Shown one piece after another: positions 1-7,243 of a stretch of 32,895 nucleotides of DNA (position 1 is the stretch's first letter; every line of letters begins with the position of its first letter). The position numbers were made by a program, and so were the translations under genes. The notes beneath the pieces were generated by a model, which saw nothing but the letters and a program-made list of their open reading frames with translations, was not told the DNA's origin and searched no databases. This DNA comes from an uncultured SAR86 cluster bacterium (GTDB taxonomy: Bacteria; Pseudomonadota; Gammaproteobacteria; Magnimaribacterales; Magnimaribacteraceae). The stretch covers positions 1 to 32,895 of the forward strand of contig CACOMS010000013.1 in NCBI GenBank assembly GCA_902628375.1, given 5' to 3'.

Positions 1-556
1 GGTCTTCAAAGGTAGGTGTTCTGCCTCTCTTTTGCTTGAAGCTCTGAATCAAAGATTCTAAGCCTGCAATGTGAGGTATGTTTATATGTCCAGATTCTGT
101 AGCCACTGGTGTTCCTTTAACTAAACCCGCTAGCCCTAACCCAGTACCTGGAGAAATTAATATCTTGGTAGAGTTATTTAATTGTTGTTCGCCAATTACA
201 GTAACATCTTCTTTAGTTAGGCTATTTAAGGCAAGGACCTGCAGTTCTAAATCATTTAAGACAACTAGGCCATGTTTAAAAAATTTATCTTCTAAGTTCT
301 TTTGGCTAAAGGATAAATTTGCATTAACAAAATTTACTTCATCGCCAATTATAGGTGCAGCAACTCCTAATATTCCCCTCTGCAATTCAGGCTCACCTGT
401 TACTTTTATAAAATCTTCTAATATTTGTTCTAGACCTTCATAATCTTCATGCAAGTAGACTTTCTCATTTACAGTCTTCTTTTTGTTGTCGACTAAGGCC
501 ATACGCGCATTTGTGCCACCTATGTCTGAAATTAAAGTTAATTTACTGGCTGTCAT
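1..556 (-). CDS. glk: Glucokinase (Glk family), C-terminus cut by window edge
   Basis: The first 185 residues of a bacterial glucokinase, which phosphorylates glucose with ATP in the cytoplasm to feed glycolysis. The N-terminal phosphate-binding loop DIGGTNARMAL is at residues 11-21. An LND motif places the likely catalytic Asp at 102, the second nucleotide-binding loop SPGTGLG is at 135-141, and ESGH at 154-157 matches the sugar-binding EGGH-type motif. The family is usually about 320 residues, so roughly 135 are missing beyond position 1. The ATG overlaps the sdhE stop in an ATGA arrangement, so the two genes are probably translationally coupled on one minus-strand transcript. The motifs favour Glk over the ROK family. 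Substrate specificity for glucose is taken from the family and not shown here. Confidence 0.88.
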   Translation of the reverse strand, partial: MTASKLTLISDIGGTNARMALVDNKKKTVNEKVYLHEDYEGLEQILEDFIKVTGEPELQRGILGVAAPIIGDEVNFVNANLSFSQKNLEDKFFKHGLVVLNDLELQVLALNSLTKEDVTVIGEQQLNNSTKILISPGTGLGLAGLVKGTPVATESGHINIPHIAGLESLIQSFKQKRGRTPTFED

Positions 557-804
557 ATTGATTCTAAATGCTTGTCTAAAATTAGAGTTATCATCCCAGA
601 AAAGATATCTGGTGACTTTACGCCTGTAACTATCCAATCCATTAAATCTATATCTTCGTTTTTAAGTAACTCCAACAAATTTAGTTTTTGATCTTCAGAT
701 AAATAGAGTAGATGATTTTCTGAAAAAGGTATCAATATTGCATCTAGTTCCCAAAGCCCTCTCCTGCACTGCCATTTAATTCTTTTATCTAACTCAGTTG
801 TCAT
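553..804 (-). CDS. sdhE: SdhE, FAD assembly factor for succinate dehydrogenase
   Basis: A small cytoplasmic protein (83 aa, typical of the family) that helps attach FAD covalently to flavoproteins such as succinate dehydrogenase SdhA. The family RGxxE motif is visible near the N-terminus (RRGLWELD, residues 14-21), and the acidic segment NEDIDLMDWI at 49-58 matches the conserved core of the small helical fold. The open frame extends upstream to 1095, but that extension is antisense to ygfZ; the ATG at 804 gives the family length. The gene is divergent from ygfZ with only 22 bp between the start codons, the same neighbourhood as in E. coli. It overlaps glk by 4 bp downstream. Confidence 0.9.
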   Translation of the reverse strand: MTTELDKRIKWQCRRGLWELDAILIPFSENHLLYLSEDQKLNLLELLKNEDIDLMDWIVTGVKSPDIFSGMITLILDKHLESI

Positions 805-826
805 TACGTGTTTATAATATAAAGAA
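805..826. promoter_or_regulatory. Shared divergent promoter region of sdhE and ygfZ
   Basis: Only 22 bp separate the two start codons. A perfect TATAAT (813-818) lies 8 bp before the ygfZ ATG, and the opposite strand reads TATTAT (819-814) before sdhE. If these are the -10 elements, transcription starts at or within a few bases of both ATGs, giving leaderless or near-leaderless mRNAs. Neither gene shows a Shine-Dalgarno sequence. No convincing -35 element was found, so this is tentative. Confidence 0.4.
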
Positions 827-1699
827 ATGAAAGATAGTGGATTAGTTTTTTTAAAAAATTTTTCAGAGCTAAGCATCACTGGTGAAGGCTCTAAAGATTT
901 CTTGCAAGGACAAATAAGTGCTGATATAGATAAGATAGATGAAAATAATTCTTCTTTAGCCTGTTTGTGTAACGTTAAAGGAAGAGTGATAAGTTCTTTT
1001 ACTTTAATTAAAGATACATCTGGAAAAAATAGATTTTCTTTGATTGGTCCAAAGGAAACCATCCAAAGAACAGAGAGGGAGTTAAGAAAGTACATCCCTT
1101 TTTATAAATCAGAGATGAAAATAAGAAATGAGTCAAATTTGTTTGGCTGTAAAGAAGAAATTTCGGAAATCCTTTTTGGAGATCTTAATTTTTCTGAAAA
1201 TAATACTGTTTCTTTTCAAAACGAAAAATTAATTCGCTTTTTGAACAAGAGTTTTATTCTAATTTATGCTTCATCGGCACTTTCTGATACTTTAAGAGCC
1301 ATTAGTAATGAAGATCCTTCTGAATGGATATTAGATGACATATCAAATAAAAATGTAGAAATTGATGAAAATACATCTGAATTGTATTTACCTCATGATC
1401 TTAATTATCATGAAAATGGAAGAATAGATTTTGAGAAAGGCTGCTATACGGGGCAAGAAATAATTGCACGTATGCAATATAGATCAAAGAACTTGCCTCG
1501 CTTGTATCTTTTGAATTCTATGAAAGAAGTAAAAACAAATATGGTTGTTACTAAAAAAAATTCGGAAAAGAAAATAGGAAGCGTAGTAAGCTCTGTAAAA
1601 AATAGCAACGGATCCTCATTCTTAGTATCTATATCAAAAAATTTAGAGGAAAAGGAAATAAGTATTAGAGAACTGGACATAAACTTATCTATAAATTAA
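827..1699 (+). CDS. ygfZ: YgfZ, folate-dependent Fe-S cluster maintenance protein
   Basis: A cytoplasmic aminomethyltransferase-like (GcvT-fold) protein that binds tetrahydrofolate and supports the assembly or repair of certain iron-sulfur enzymes such as MiaB. The family signature KGCYTGQE is at residues 204-211 with the conserved Cys206, followed by the basic stretch ARMQYRSK. The length of 290 aa is slightly shorter than the E. coli protein (about 326). The N-terminal half (residues 1-100) has the folate-binding-fold pattern, including SITGEGSKDFLQGQISAD. It is divergent from sdhE, another respiratory-enzyme assembly factor. There is no Shine-Dalgarno sequence in front of the ATG. The histidine phosphatase gene follows after 12 bp. 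Confidence 0.92.
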   Translation: MKDSGLVFLKNFSELSITGEGSKDFLQGQISADIDKIDENNSSLACLCNVKGRVISSFTLIKDTSGKNRFSLIGPKETIQRTERELRKYIPFYKSEMKIRNESNLFGCKEEISEILFGDLNFSENNTVSFQNEKLIRFLNKSFILIYASSALSDTLRAISNEDPSEWILDDISNKNVEIDENTSELYLPHDLNYHENGRIDFEKGCYTGQEIIARMQYRSKNLPRLYLLNSMKEVKTNMVVTKKNSEKKIGSVVSSVKNSNGSSFLVSISKNLEEKEISIRELDINLSIN

Positions 1700-1711
1700 C
1701 AAGGAAGGTAA

Positions 1712-2416
1712 ATGAATAAATCCCTAGATGGATTGCAAAGAAAAAGAATATATCTCTTTAGGCATGGAGATGTGAGTTATTTTGGTTCAGGAAAAGTAAC
1801 TGATGACCCAAATATGGTTGACCTAACTGAATTAGGCCGAGAACAAGCCAAGATGATTGATGAAAACACTAAGGATATAAATTTCGATAGAATTCTATGT
1901 TCAGGACTACCTAGAACAGAACAAACAGGCTTCCATATGGCTAAAAGAAGAAACCTTTCCATGGAGGCTTACCCTCAATTAAAAGAATTTCAGTGGGACC
2001 CAAAACTTGGCAGAGAATTTGATATTAAAAAACTAGGATTTTTATTTGAATCAGAGTCAAATGAGGAAGAAATAGGCGGATTAGAAGGTGCACAAGAATT
2101 TTATGATAGGGTCTCGTCTTGCTTAGAGTCTATTATCAAAGAAGAATGGTCCCAAATAGCTATTGTTTTACATGGTGCGGTAAATGCAGCTCTATTATGC
2201 TGGGCTAATGACTTGGAAATTAGGTTTGCATCTAAATTTGAGCAAGATCATGCCTCCATGAATATCCTAGATATTGATATTAACTCAGATGACTCTATAA
2301 AAAGAAAAATAATTAGACGCCTCAATGTTCCTCCAGATTTAAGTAACATAGATGCCGATATAGCTACATCTTGGGAAAAAACAGCAAACCAAATAATGAA
2401 GTTGAGAAATACTTAG
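1712..2416 (+). CDS. Histidine phosphatase superfamily protein (phosphoglycerate mutase-like)
   Basis: A 234-residue phosphatase of the branch 1 histidine acid phosphatase fold. The catalytic RHG is at residues 17-19, where His18 should accept the phosphate. Arg68 (SGLPRTEQT) and Glu92 fill the usual phosphate-pocket and acid roles, and the second catalytic His is His154 (VLHGAVNAA). It probably dephosphorylates a small metabolite; an alpha-ribazole-phosphatase-like or phosphoglycerate-mutase-like role cannot be told apart from sequence. A good Shine-Dalgarno sequence (AAGGAAGG) precedes the ATG, and it follows ygfZ closely, so the two are probably co-transcribed. Its 3' end overlaps the ung stop codon convergently by 4 bp. 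Confidence 0.82.
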   Translation: MNKSLDGLQRKRIYLFRHGDVSYFGSGKVTDDPNMVDLTELGREQAKMIDENTKDINFDRILCSGLPRTEQTGFHMAKRRNLSMEAYPQLKEFQWDPKLGREFDIKKLGFLFESESNEEEIGGLEGAQEFYDRVSSCLESIIKEEWSQIAIVLHGAVNAALLCWANDLEIRFASKFEQDHASMNILDIDINSDDSIKRKIIRRLNVPPDLSNIDADIATSWEKTANQIMKLRNT

Positions 2417-3084
2417 ATACTCCAATCTATGGGCTCTATTTCTTTTTCTGATAAATACTCGTTACATTTTGAGAAATGACTATTACCCAAAAAACCTTTA
2501 TGGGCTGATAATGGAGAAGGATGAGCGCTTTTTAGAATTAAATGTTTAGTTTTATCAATTAATGCTCCTTTTTTTTGTGCGTAACTTCCCCAAAGCATAA
2601 AAACTATGTTATTTCTTTTATTGCTTATAACTTCAATAGCTTTGTCAGTAAATTTTTCCCACCCCTTTCCAGAGTGAGATCCTGCTAAAGACTTCTCTAC
2701 TGTTAGTACACTGTTTAAAAGTAGAACACCTTGGTGGGCCCAGGGCTCTAAATTTCCTGTTGAAGCCCTAGAAGATCCAAAATCTCTTTCTATTTCTTTA
2801 AAAATGTTCCGTAAAGAAGGAGGGACTGGTATTCCTCTTGGAACAGAAAATGACATTCCGTGTGCCTGTCCTGGTCCATGATATGGATCTTGACCCAGAA
2901 TAACTACTTTGATTTTATCTAATGGAGTTGAGTTAAATGAGGCAAATATGAGATTTCCTTTGGGATAAATAATCTTGCCTTTCTCTTTTTCTCTTTTTAA
3001 AAAAGCTTTGAGAGACTTCATATAGTCCTTATTAAACTCTTCTCTGAGTTCATTTAACCAGCTTTGTTCCAACTTTATTGTCAT
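2413..3084 (-). CDS. ung: Uracil-DNA glycosylase, family 1
   Basis: Excises uracil from DNA as the first step of base excision repair. The water-activating motif GQDPYHG is at residues 64-70 (Asp66). The uracil-recognition Asn124 lies in LLLNSVLTV, and the DNA-intercalation and catalytic motif HPSPLS begins at His188. The chosen ATG at 3084 gives 223 aa, close to the E. coli enzyme (229). The frame stays open to a TTG at 3183, but those 33 extra residues are hydrophobic with no match to the family, and the extended start would sit in the DnaA-box palindrome. The gene lies downstream of serA in the same direction, with a 354-bp gap that probably holds its own promoter. Confidence 0.96.
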   Translation of the reverse strand: MTIKLEQSWLNELREEFNKDYMKSLKAFLKREKEKGKIIYPKGNLIFASFNSTPLDKIKVVILGQDPYHGPGQAHGMSFSVPRGIPVPPSLRNIFKEIERDFGSSRASTGNLEPWAHQGVLLLNSVLTVEKSLAGSHSGKGWEKFTDKAIEVISNKRNNIVFMLWGSYAQKKGALIDKTKHLILKSAHPSPLSAHKGFLGNSHFSKCNEYLSEKEIEPIDWSI

Positions 3085-3173
3085 TGTCAGTGATACATTG
3101 AATAAATTAAGAATAATTGATTTCGCTAAGTAATAAAAATTAAAAAGGATTTTTGGTAAATTTCCTTTAAATT

Positions 3174-3196
3174 TTATCCACAATTTCTGTGGATAA
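3174..3196. promoter_or_regulatory. Two perfect DnaA boxes in inverted orientation
   Basis: TTATCCACA at 3174-3182 and its exact reverse complement TGTGGATAA at 3188-3196, separated by 5 bases. Both copies match the strict R1-type DnaA consensus at all nine positions. They lie about 90-110 bp upstream of the ung start. DnaA binding is established for such 9-mers; the effect here (control of ung, or titration of DnaA) is inference. Confidence 0.7.
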
Positions 3197-3366
3197 CTCT
3201 TGGGATAAAATACCTTCTACGTTCTTAAGCCCATTAAACAAACCTTTTACAGCAAATTGATTAAAAATTGTACTAAACGTTATATATTCAATTAAATCAA
3301 TAACTTAGAGTTATACATTTAACTTTTTTTTTAAGATATTAGTTTTTTATGTCCGTAGCAACTTTA

Positions 3367-3385
3367 TTGCACTTAGATTGTGCAA
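3367..3385. repeat. Short inverted repeat downstream of serA
   Basis: TTGCAC at 3367-3372 and GTGCAA at 3380-3385 form a perfect 6-bp stem with a 7-base loop, about 54 bp beyond the serA stop codon. No T-run follows on either strand, so it does not look like an intrinsic terminator. It could be an operator or an mRNA 3'-end stabilising hairpin. Confidence 0.3.
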
Positions 3386-3438
3386 AAACAGAATTTAGAA
3401 AATGACTATATTTTTAGCTGTATTTTGTTAAAAGATTG

Positions 3439-4626
3439 TTAATTTAGAAGCCTAACATTAATAACATCTTCTATTTCTCTCAGTTTATTAAGAGATTTCT
3501 CATCAATCTGATCCTCGATATCAATAATGTTATAAGCTATATCTCCCCTACTTACATTACTCATATCTGCAATATTTAGACCTAAGTTACCAATTTTAGT
3601 TGCTATCTTCCCGATCATTGCTGGTACATTTTTATTGGTTATAGTAATTCTTTTTTCCGTGGACCTAGGTAAAGAGACATTAGGAAAATTAACTGAATTC
3701 TTAATATTTCCATTCACTAAAAAGTCCTTTAACTGATCCACAGCCATGACTGCACAATTTTCTTCAGCTTGCATCGTACTAGCACCAATATGCGGAAGAA
3801 GAATTACATCTGCTTTGCTATTTGCTCTTTTTATTAACTCTGGAGTTGGAAAGTCTGTTACATAATTGGATAGATTTCCTGCATCAAGGGCTTCTAGAAT
3901 ATCTTTATTATTTGTTACTTCATGTCTTGCAAAGTTTAAAAGGCAAGCTTTGTTGGCATTTTTTAATAATTCTTTGTTGATTATTCCTTTTGTTGAGTCT
4001 ATAGCTGGAATATGCAGGGATATATAATCAGACTGAAAGAAAAGATCTTCTAGTGACTCACAAGGTTCTACATTACTAGGTAATCTCCATGCAGCTTCTA
4101 CAGATAGAGCGGGATCAAAACCAAAAACATTCATATCTAGTGAAACACCCATCCCAGCCACTCTGGAGCCTATAGCTCCCAGCCCCACTACACCTAAGGA
4201 TGAATTTGCCAGTTCATTGCCTTTAAATTGTTTTTTATTTTCTTCCAAGAAAGGTTCTAGCTCATTCATATCTGAGAGCTGTTCCAGTCCTCTAACAAAA
4301 TCTATACTTGAATAGATATTCCTGCTAGACAGCATAAGGCCAGCTAAAACAAGTTCTTTCACAGCATTTGCATTAGCACCAGGCGTATTAAATACAACAA
4401 TTCCTTTTTCAGTACACTCCTTAACAGGGATATTGTTTACTCCTGCTCCTGCTCTTGAGATTGCTAGAAGAGAATCATTTAAGTTAGAGCGATCCATTTT
4501 TGTACTTCTAATTAGAATTCCTTCTGGATCATCATTTTTTTCGTCTAGAGTACATAGTCCAGAATCTAGTCTAGTTAATCCTACTTCGGCTACTTTACTT
4601 AATGTCTTTACTGTATATTCTTTCAT
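3439..4626 (-). CDS. serA: D-3-phosphoglycerate dehydrogenase with C-terminal ACT domain
   Basis: Oxidises 3-phosphoglycerate to 3-phosphohydroxypyruvate with NAD, the first step of serine synthesis. The NAD-binding Rossmann loop GLGAIGS is at residues 148-154. The catalytic Arg is 234 (NFAR), the His is 279 (LPHIGAST), and Glu263 (PTPE) is in the place of the usual acidic residue. The C-terminal 70 residues, starting around ITITNKNVPAMIGKI, form an ACT domain, which in this family usually binds serine as feedback inhibitor. At 395 aa it belongs to the shorter class without the intervening domain of long PGDHs. It is divergent from argF across 82 bp. Confidence 0.93.
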   Translation of the reverse strand: MKEYTVKTLSKVAEVGLTRLDSGLCTLDEKNDDPEGILIRSTKMDRSNLNDSLLAISRAGAGVNNIPVKECTEKGIVVFNTPGANANAVKELVLAGLMLSSRNIYSSIDFVRGLEQLSDMNELEPFLEENKKQFKGNELANSSLGVVGLGAIGSRVAGMGVSLDMNVFGFDPALSVEAAWRLPSNVEPCESLEDLFFQSDYISLHIPAIDSTKGIINKELLKNANKACLLNFARHEVTNNKDILEALDAGNLSNYVTDFPTPELIKRANSKADVILLPHIGASTMQAEENCAVMAVDQLKDFLVNGNIKNSVNFPNVSLPRSTEKRITITNKNVPAMIGKIATKIGNLGLNIADMSNVSRGDIAYNIIDIEDQIDEKSLNKLREIEDVINVRLLN

Positions 4627-4659
4627 GCCTTAAAAAAAAGGAGCGAAGGATAACATTAT

Positions 4660-4688
4660 TTGAATGCTTTAACGATAACCTTTATTAT
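4660..4688 (+). promoter_or_regulatory. Candidate sigma-70 promoter of argF
   Basis: TTGAAT (4660-4665) and TATTAT (4683-4688) are separated by 17 bp, ideal spacing, and predict a start about 4695, 14 bp before the argF ATG. The TGAAT within the -35 also matches half of an ArgR box, but no second half-site is visible. No Shine-Dalgarno sequence precedes the ATG. Confidence 0.45.
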
Positions 4689-4708
4689 GCTCGACCTTTT
4701 TAATAAAC

Positions 4709-5590
4709 ATGAGTAAACATTTTTTAAATTTAAAAGATTTAACTAAAACTGAAATATTAGATTTAGTTAAACAAGCTATAGACCTGAAAGGTTCAGAGAA
4801 AAATTCTGATTACCTTCATGGAAAATATCTTGCATTAATCTTTGAAAAATCTTCAACTAGAACAAGAGTTTCTTTTGAGGTAGCCATGTCGCAACTTGGT
4901 GGAACTGCTAGCTTTTTATCAACCAAAGATTTGCAACTAGGAAGAGGCGAACCCTTAGAAGATACTGCTAAAGTCATAAGCTCCATGGCTGATGCAATTG
5001 TTCTAAGGACAATTAATCATTCAACAATTGAAATTTTCGCAGAGAATTCATCTGTACCTATCATTAATGGACTCTCAGATTTGTCTCATCCGTGTCAACT
5101 GTTAGCTGACTTAACAACATACCAAGAAGAAAATGGAGACATAGAAGGAAAAGCAGTCGCATGGATCGGTGATTATAATAATGTCTGCCATACTTATCTG
5201 GAAGCAGCCGAAATACTAGATTTTGAGCTAAGAATAGGCTGTCCTAATCAATTTCTTCCAAGTCATTTAAAAGAAAATAAAAATCTAAAGATTTTTGACA
5301 ACCCCAACGAAGCTGCTTCTGGAGCTTCATTGATTTCCACAGATGTTTGGGTTTCGATGGGAGATGAAGAAGAAATAGATGAAAGAACCAAAGCCTTTAG
5401 TAAGTTTCAAGTTACTACTGAACTATTGGATGAAGCAGACGAAAATGTAATCTTTCTTCACTGCTTACCAGCAATTAGAGGACAAGAAGTAACATCTGAA
5501 GTTATGGAAGATGAAAGAAGTAAGGTATGGCAACAAGCAGAAAACAGACTCCACGCTCAGAAGGCCCTACTTATATCTCTTCTTGGTTAG
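4709..5590 (+). CDS. argF: Ornithine carbamoyltransferase
   Basis: Makes citrulline from ornithine and carbamoyl phosphate in the arginine pathway, in the cytoplasm. The carbamoyl-phosphate loop SSTRTR is at residues 48-53, HPCQ at 127-130, the ornithine-binding segment DVWVSMGDE at 212-220, and HCLPAIRG at 251-258. Together these separate it from aspartate carbamoyltransferase, which lacks the HCLP motif. The length of 293 aa is slightly shorter than the average (about 305-335). It stands alone on the plus strand between divergent serA and convergent glpK, and its last 20 bp overlap the 3' end of glpK. Confidence 0.94.
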   Translation: MSKHFLNLKDLTKTEILDLVKQAIDLKGSEKNSDYLHGKYLALIFEKSSTRTRVSFEVAMSQLGGTASFLSTKDLQLGRGEPLEDTAKVISSMADAIVLRTINHSTIEIFAENSSVPIINGLSDLSHPCQLLADLTTYQEENGDIEGKAVAWIGDYNNVCHTYLEAAEILDFELRIGCPNQFLPSHLKENKNLKIFDNPNEAASGASLISTDVWVSMGDEEEIDERTKAFSKFQVTTELLDEADENVIFLHCLPAIRGQEVTSEVMEDERSKVWQQAENRLHAQKALLISLLG

Positions 5591-7067
5591 ATTTTATTAA
5601 CTTTATAGCCTCTACGGCCTTTAACCAATTCTTGTATTTTAATTCTAAGGAAACTTTTTCAGCTTCCATGGGAGAAATTTCTTTATCAACTAATATCGAG
5701 TTTTGTAAATGATTGAAATCATCTACTAAGCCAGAAGAGATTCCTGCAAGATAAGCAGCCCCCAAAGCTGTAGTTTCGAGGAATTTTGGTTTTAGTATTT
5801 TTACACCTAACAAATTTGATAGTTGCTTATTAAACCAATCATTAGCTACCATGCCGCCATCTACTCTCAGTTCTTTTATCACGGCTCCATCTTTTGCTGA
5901 TGCTTCTATAAGGTCTCGTGTTTGGAAAGCTATAGACTCTAAAGTTGCTGTGGTAATTTCATTTATTCCTGTTGCTCTTGTAATTCCAAATATTGCCCCT
6001 CTTGCTTCGGGATCCCAATGAGGTGCACCTAAACCGGTAAAAGCAGGAACAACTAAAACATTAGATGTTTTATCTCTTAAAGAGACTAAGCTTTCTGTAT
6101 CAGAGGCATCCTCAAAAAACTTCAATTCATCTCTTAACCATTGAACAGATGATCCAGCTACAAATACACTTCCTTCTAGTCCATAAGTAATCTTGTCCTT
6201 AAATCTGTAAGCTATGGTTGAAAGCAGTCTGTTTGTAGAAACTATTTTTTTATCCCCTGTATTGATAATCAAAAATGCCCCTGTTCCAAAAGTACACTTA
6301 GCCTCTCCGGTATTAAAACAACATTGTCCTATAAGTGCTGACTGTTGATCTCCTGCCATTCCTCCTATCTTTATTTTTCCTCCAAATAAAGAAGTATGTC
6401 CATACTCATCTACGTTGTTAGAGACTTCTGGCATCATTTTTAATGGTATATCAAATAGATTTAGTAACTCTTCATCCCAACAATCTTCATTAATGTTATA
6501 CAGCATTGTCCTAGAGGCATTAGTTGCATCACTTTTATGAACTCTTCCTTCTGTCAATTTCCAGACTAAAAAAGAATCAATTGTTCCAAAAGCCAACCTA
6601 CCCTCTTCTGCTTTCTTTTTTGCACCAGGAACATTATCTAATATCCATTTTATTTTTGATGCCGAGAAATAAGGATCAATAATTAGACCAGTTTTTTTAC
6701 TTACCATTCCTTCCAGTTGATCGTCCACAAGAGAATTACAAAAATCTGTCGTTCTTCTGTCTTGCCAAACTATAGCTGGATATACTTCCTTGCCTGTCTC
6801 TTTATCCCATATAACAGTTGTTTCTCTTTGGTTTGTTATACCTATAGAAGCTATTTCATTTATGTCAGCAGGACAATTTTTTAGAACATCTTCAACTACA
6901 TCAAATACGCTTCTCCAAATTTCACTGGGATCATGTTCTACCCAGCCCTCATTTGGAAAATATTGGGTAAATTCCTTTTGACTTGAGTGTACAGCACGGA
7001 AGGACTCATCAAAGAGTATAGCTCGAGAACTTGATGTTCCTTGGTCTATTGAAAGAATATAAGACAT
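5571..7067 (-). CDS. glpK: Glycerol kinase
   Basis: Phosphorylates glycerol to sn-glycerol 3-phosphate, a cytoplasmic FGGY-family kinase. The N-terminal phosphate loop SIDQGTSSSRA follows the start directly. The glycerol-binding QRET is near residue 80, DPYFSASK carries the conserved Tyr, and GMAGDQQSAL carries the catalytic Asp. FGTGAFLI lies in the ATP-site region. The ATG at 7067 gives 498 aa; an in-frame ATG at 7073 adds only two residues and is an equal alternative. A TATAAT at 7081-7076 would start transcription near 7069, favouring the inner ATG. No glpF or glpD is adjacent. It is convergent with argF (overlap) and divergent from nrdA. Confidence 0.94.
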   Translation of the reverse strand: MSYILSIDQGTSSSRAILFDESFRAVHSSQKEFTQYFPNEGWVEHDPSEIWRSVFDVVEDVLKNCPADINEIASIGITNQRETTVIWDKETGKEVYPAIVWQDRRTTDFCNSLVDDQLEGMVSKKTGLIIDPYFSASKIKWILDNVPGAKKKAEEGRLAFGTIDSFLVWKLTEGRVHKSDATNASRTMLYNINEDCWDEELLNLFDIPLKMMPEVSNNVDEYGHTSLFGGKIKIGGMAGDQQSALIGQCCFNTGEAKCTFGTGAFLIINTGDKKIVSTNRLLSTIAYRFKDKITYGLEGSVFVAGSSVQWLRDELKFFEDASDTESLVSLRDKTSNVLVVPAFTGLGAPHWDPEARGAIFGITRATGINEITTATLESIAFQTRDLIEASAKDGAVIKELRVDGGMVANDWFNKQLSNLLGVKILKPKFLETTALGAAYLAGISSGLVDDFNHLQNSILVDKEISPMEAEKVSLELKYKNWLKAVEAIKLIKSNQEEI

Positions 7068-7117
7068 TGGCATTTATTATAAGAAAACAAAAAAACAATG
7101 AAAGTCTAGGAATTAAC

Positions 7118-7150
7118 TTATCCACAAGAAATCCACAAAAAATATTCACA
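7118..7150 (+). promoter_or_regulatory. DnaA-box cluster upstream of nrdA
   Basis: A perfect DnaA box TTATCCACA (7118-7126) is followed in the same orientation by AAATCCACA (7129-7137, two mismatches) and ATATTCACA (7142-7150, one mismatch to TTATNCACA). They lie immediately upstream of the candidate nrdA -35. In E. coli DnaA binds upstream of nrdAB and couples its transcription to replication; the same role is inferred here. Confidence 0.6.
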
Positions 7151-7159
7151 TTTGTTGTA

Positions 7160-7188
7160 TTGATTTATAGGTAAAAACACAGTATCTT
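7160..7188 (+). promoter_or_regulatory. Candidate nrdA promoter
   Basis: TTGATT (7160-7165) and TATCTT (7183-7188) with a 17-bp spacer predict a start about 7195. The -10 lies inside NrdR box 1 and the start point between the two boxes, an arrangement that fits repression by NrdR. Confidence 0.45.
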
Positions 7189-7192
7189 GTGT
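7177..7192. promoter_or_regulatory. NrdR box 1
   Basis: ACACAGTATCTTGTGT matches the published NrdR palindrome (acaCwAtATaTwGtgt) at nearly all positions. It overlaps the candidate -10 of nrdA. NrdR is a zinc-finger/ATP-cone repressor of ribonucleotide reductase genes that binds pairs of such boxes. Confidence 0.75.
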
Positions 7193-7208
7193 TCTAATAA
7201 AGAAAAGA

Positions 7209-7224
7209 ACACTATATATAGTAT
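7209..7224. promoter_or_regulatory. NrdR box 2
   Basis: ACACTATATATAGTAT matches the NrdR consensus with mismatches only near the right end. Its centre is 32 bp from that of box 1, three helical turns, which is the usual NrdR pair spacing. It lies 19 bp before the nrdA ATG. Confidence 0.78.
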
Positions 7225-7243
7225 TTTAAGGGATAAAAGAAAA

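Larger units (their letters stand above)
3085..3438. other. Intergenic region between serA and ung (354 bp)
   Basis: The only gap above 300 bp. It is very AT-rich, with runs of A and T in its middle part (about 3260-3345). It contains an inverted pair of DnaA boxes at 3174-3196 and a short inverted repeat at 3367-3385. No tRNA-like structure, ORF with family resemblance, or stem followed by a T-run was seen. It should carry the ung promoter on the minus strand, but no clear -35/-10 pair could be chosen. Confidence 0.6.

Noticed and set aside
78-443. Plus-strand ORF of 121 codons
   Set aside because: It is the reverse-strand shadow of the glucokinase gene, which has clear family motifs.
3367-3385. 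Intrinsic terminator of serA
   Set aside because: The 6-bp stem has no T-run after it on the minus strand, so it lacks the second half of a terminator.
3085-3438. Chromosomal replication origin
   Set aside because: Two DnaA boxes and AT-rich DNA are suggestive, but only one pair is present and neither dnaA, dnaN, mnmG nor parAB is nearby. Kept as a DnaA-binding site only.
4660-4680. ArgR operator in front of argF
   Set aside because: Only one TGAAT half-site is visible; the expected ATTCA partner at the right spacing is missing.
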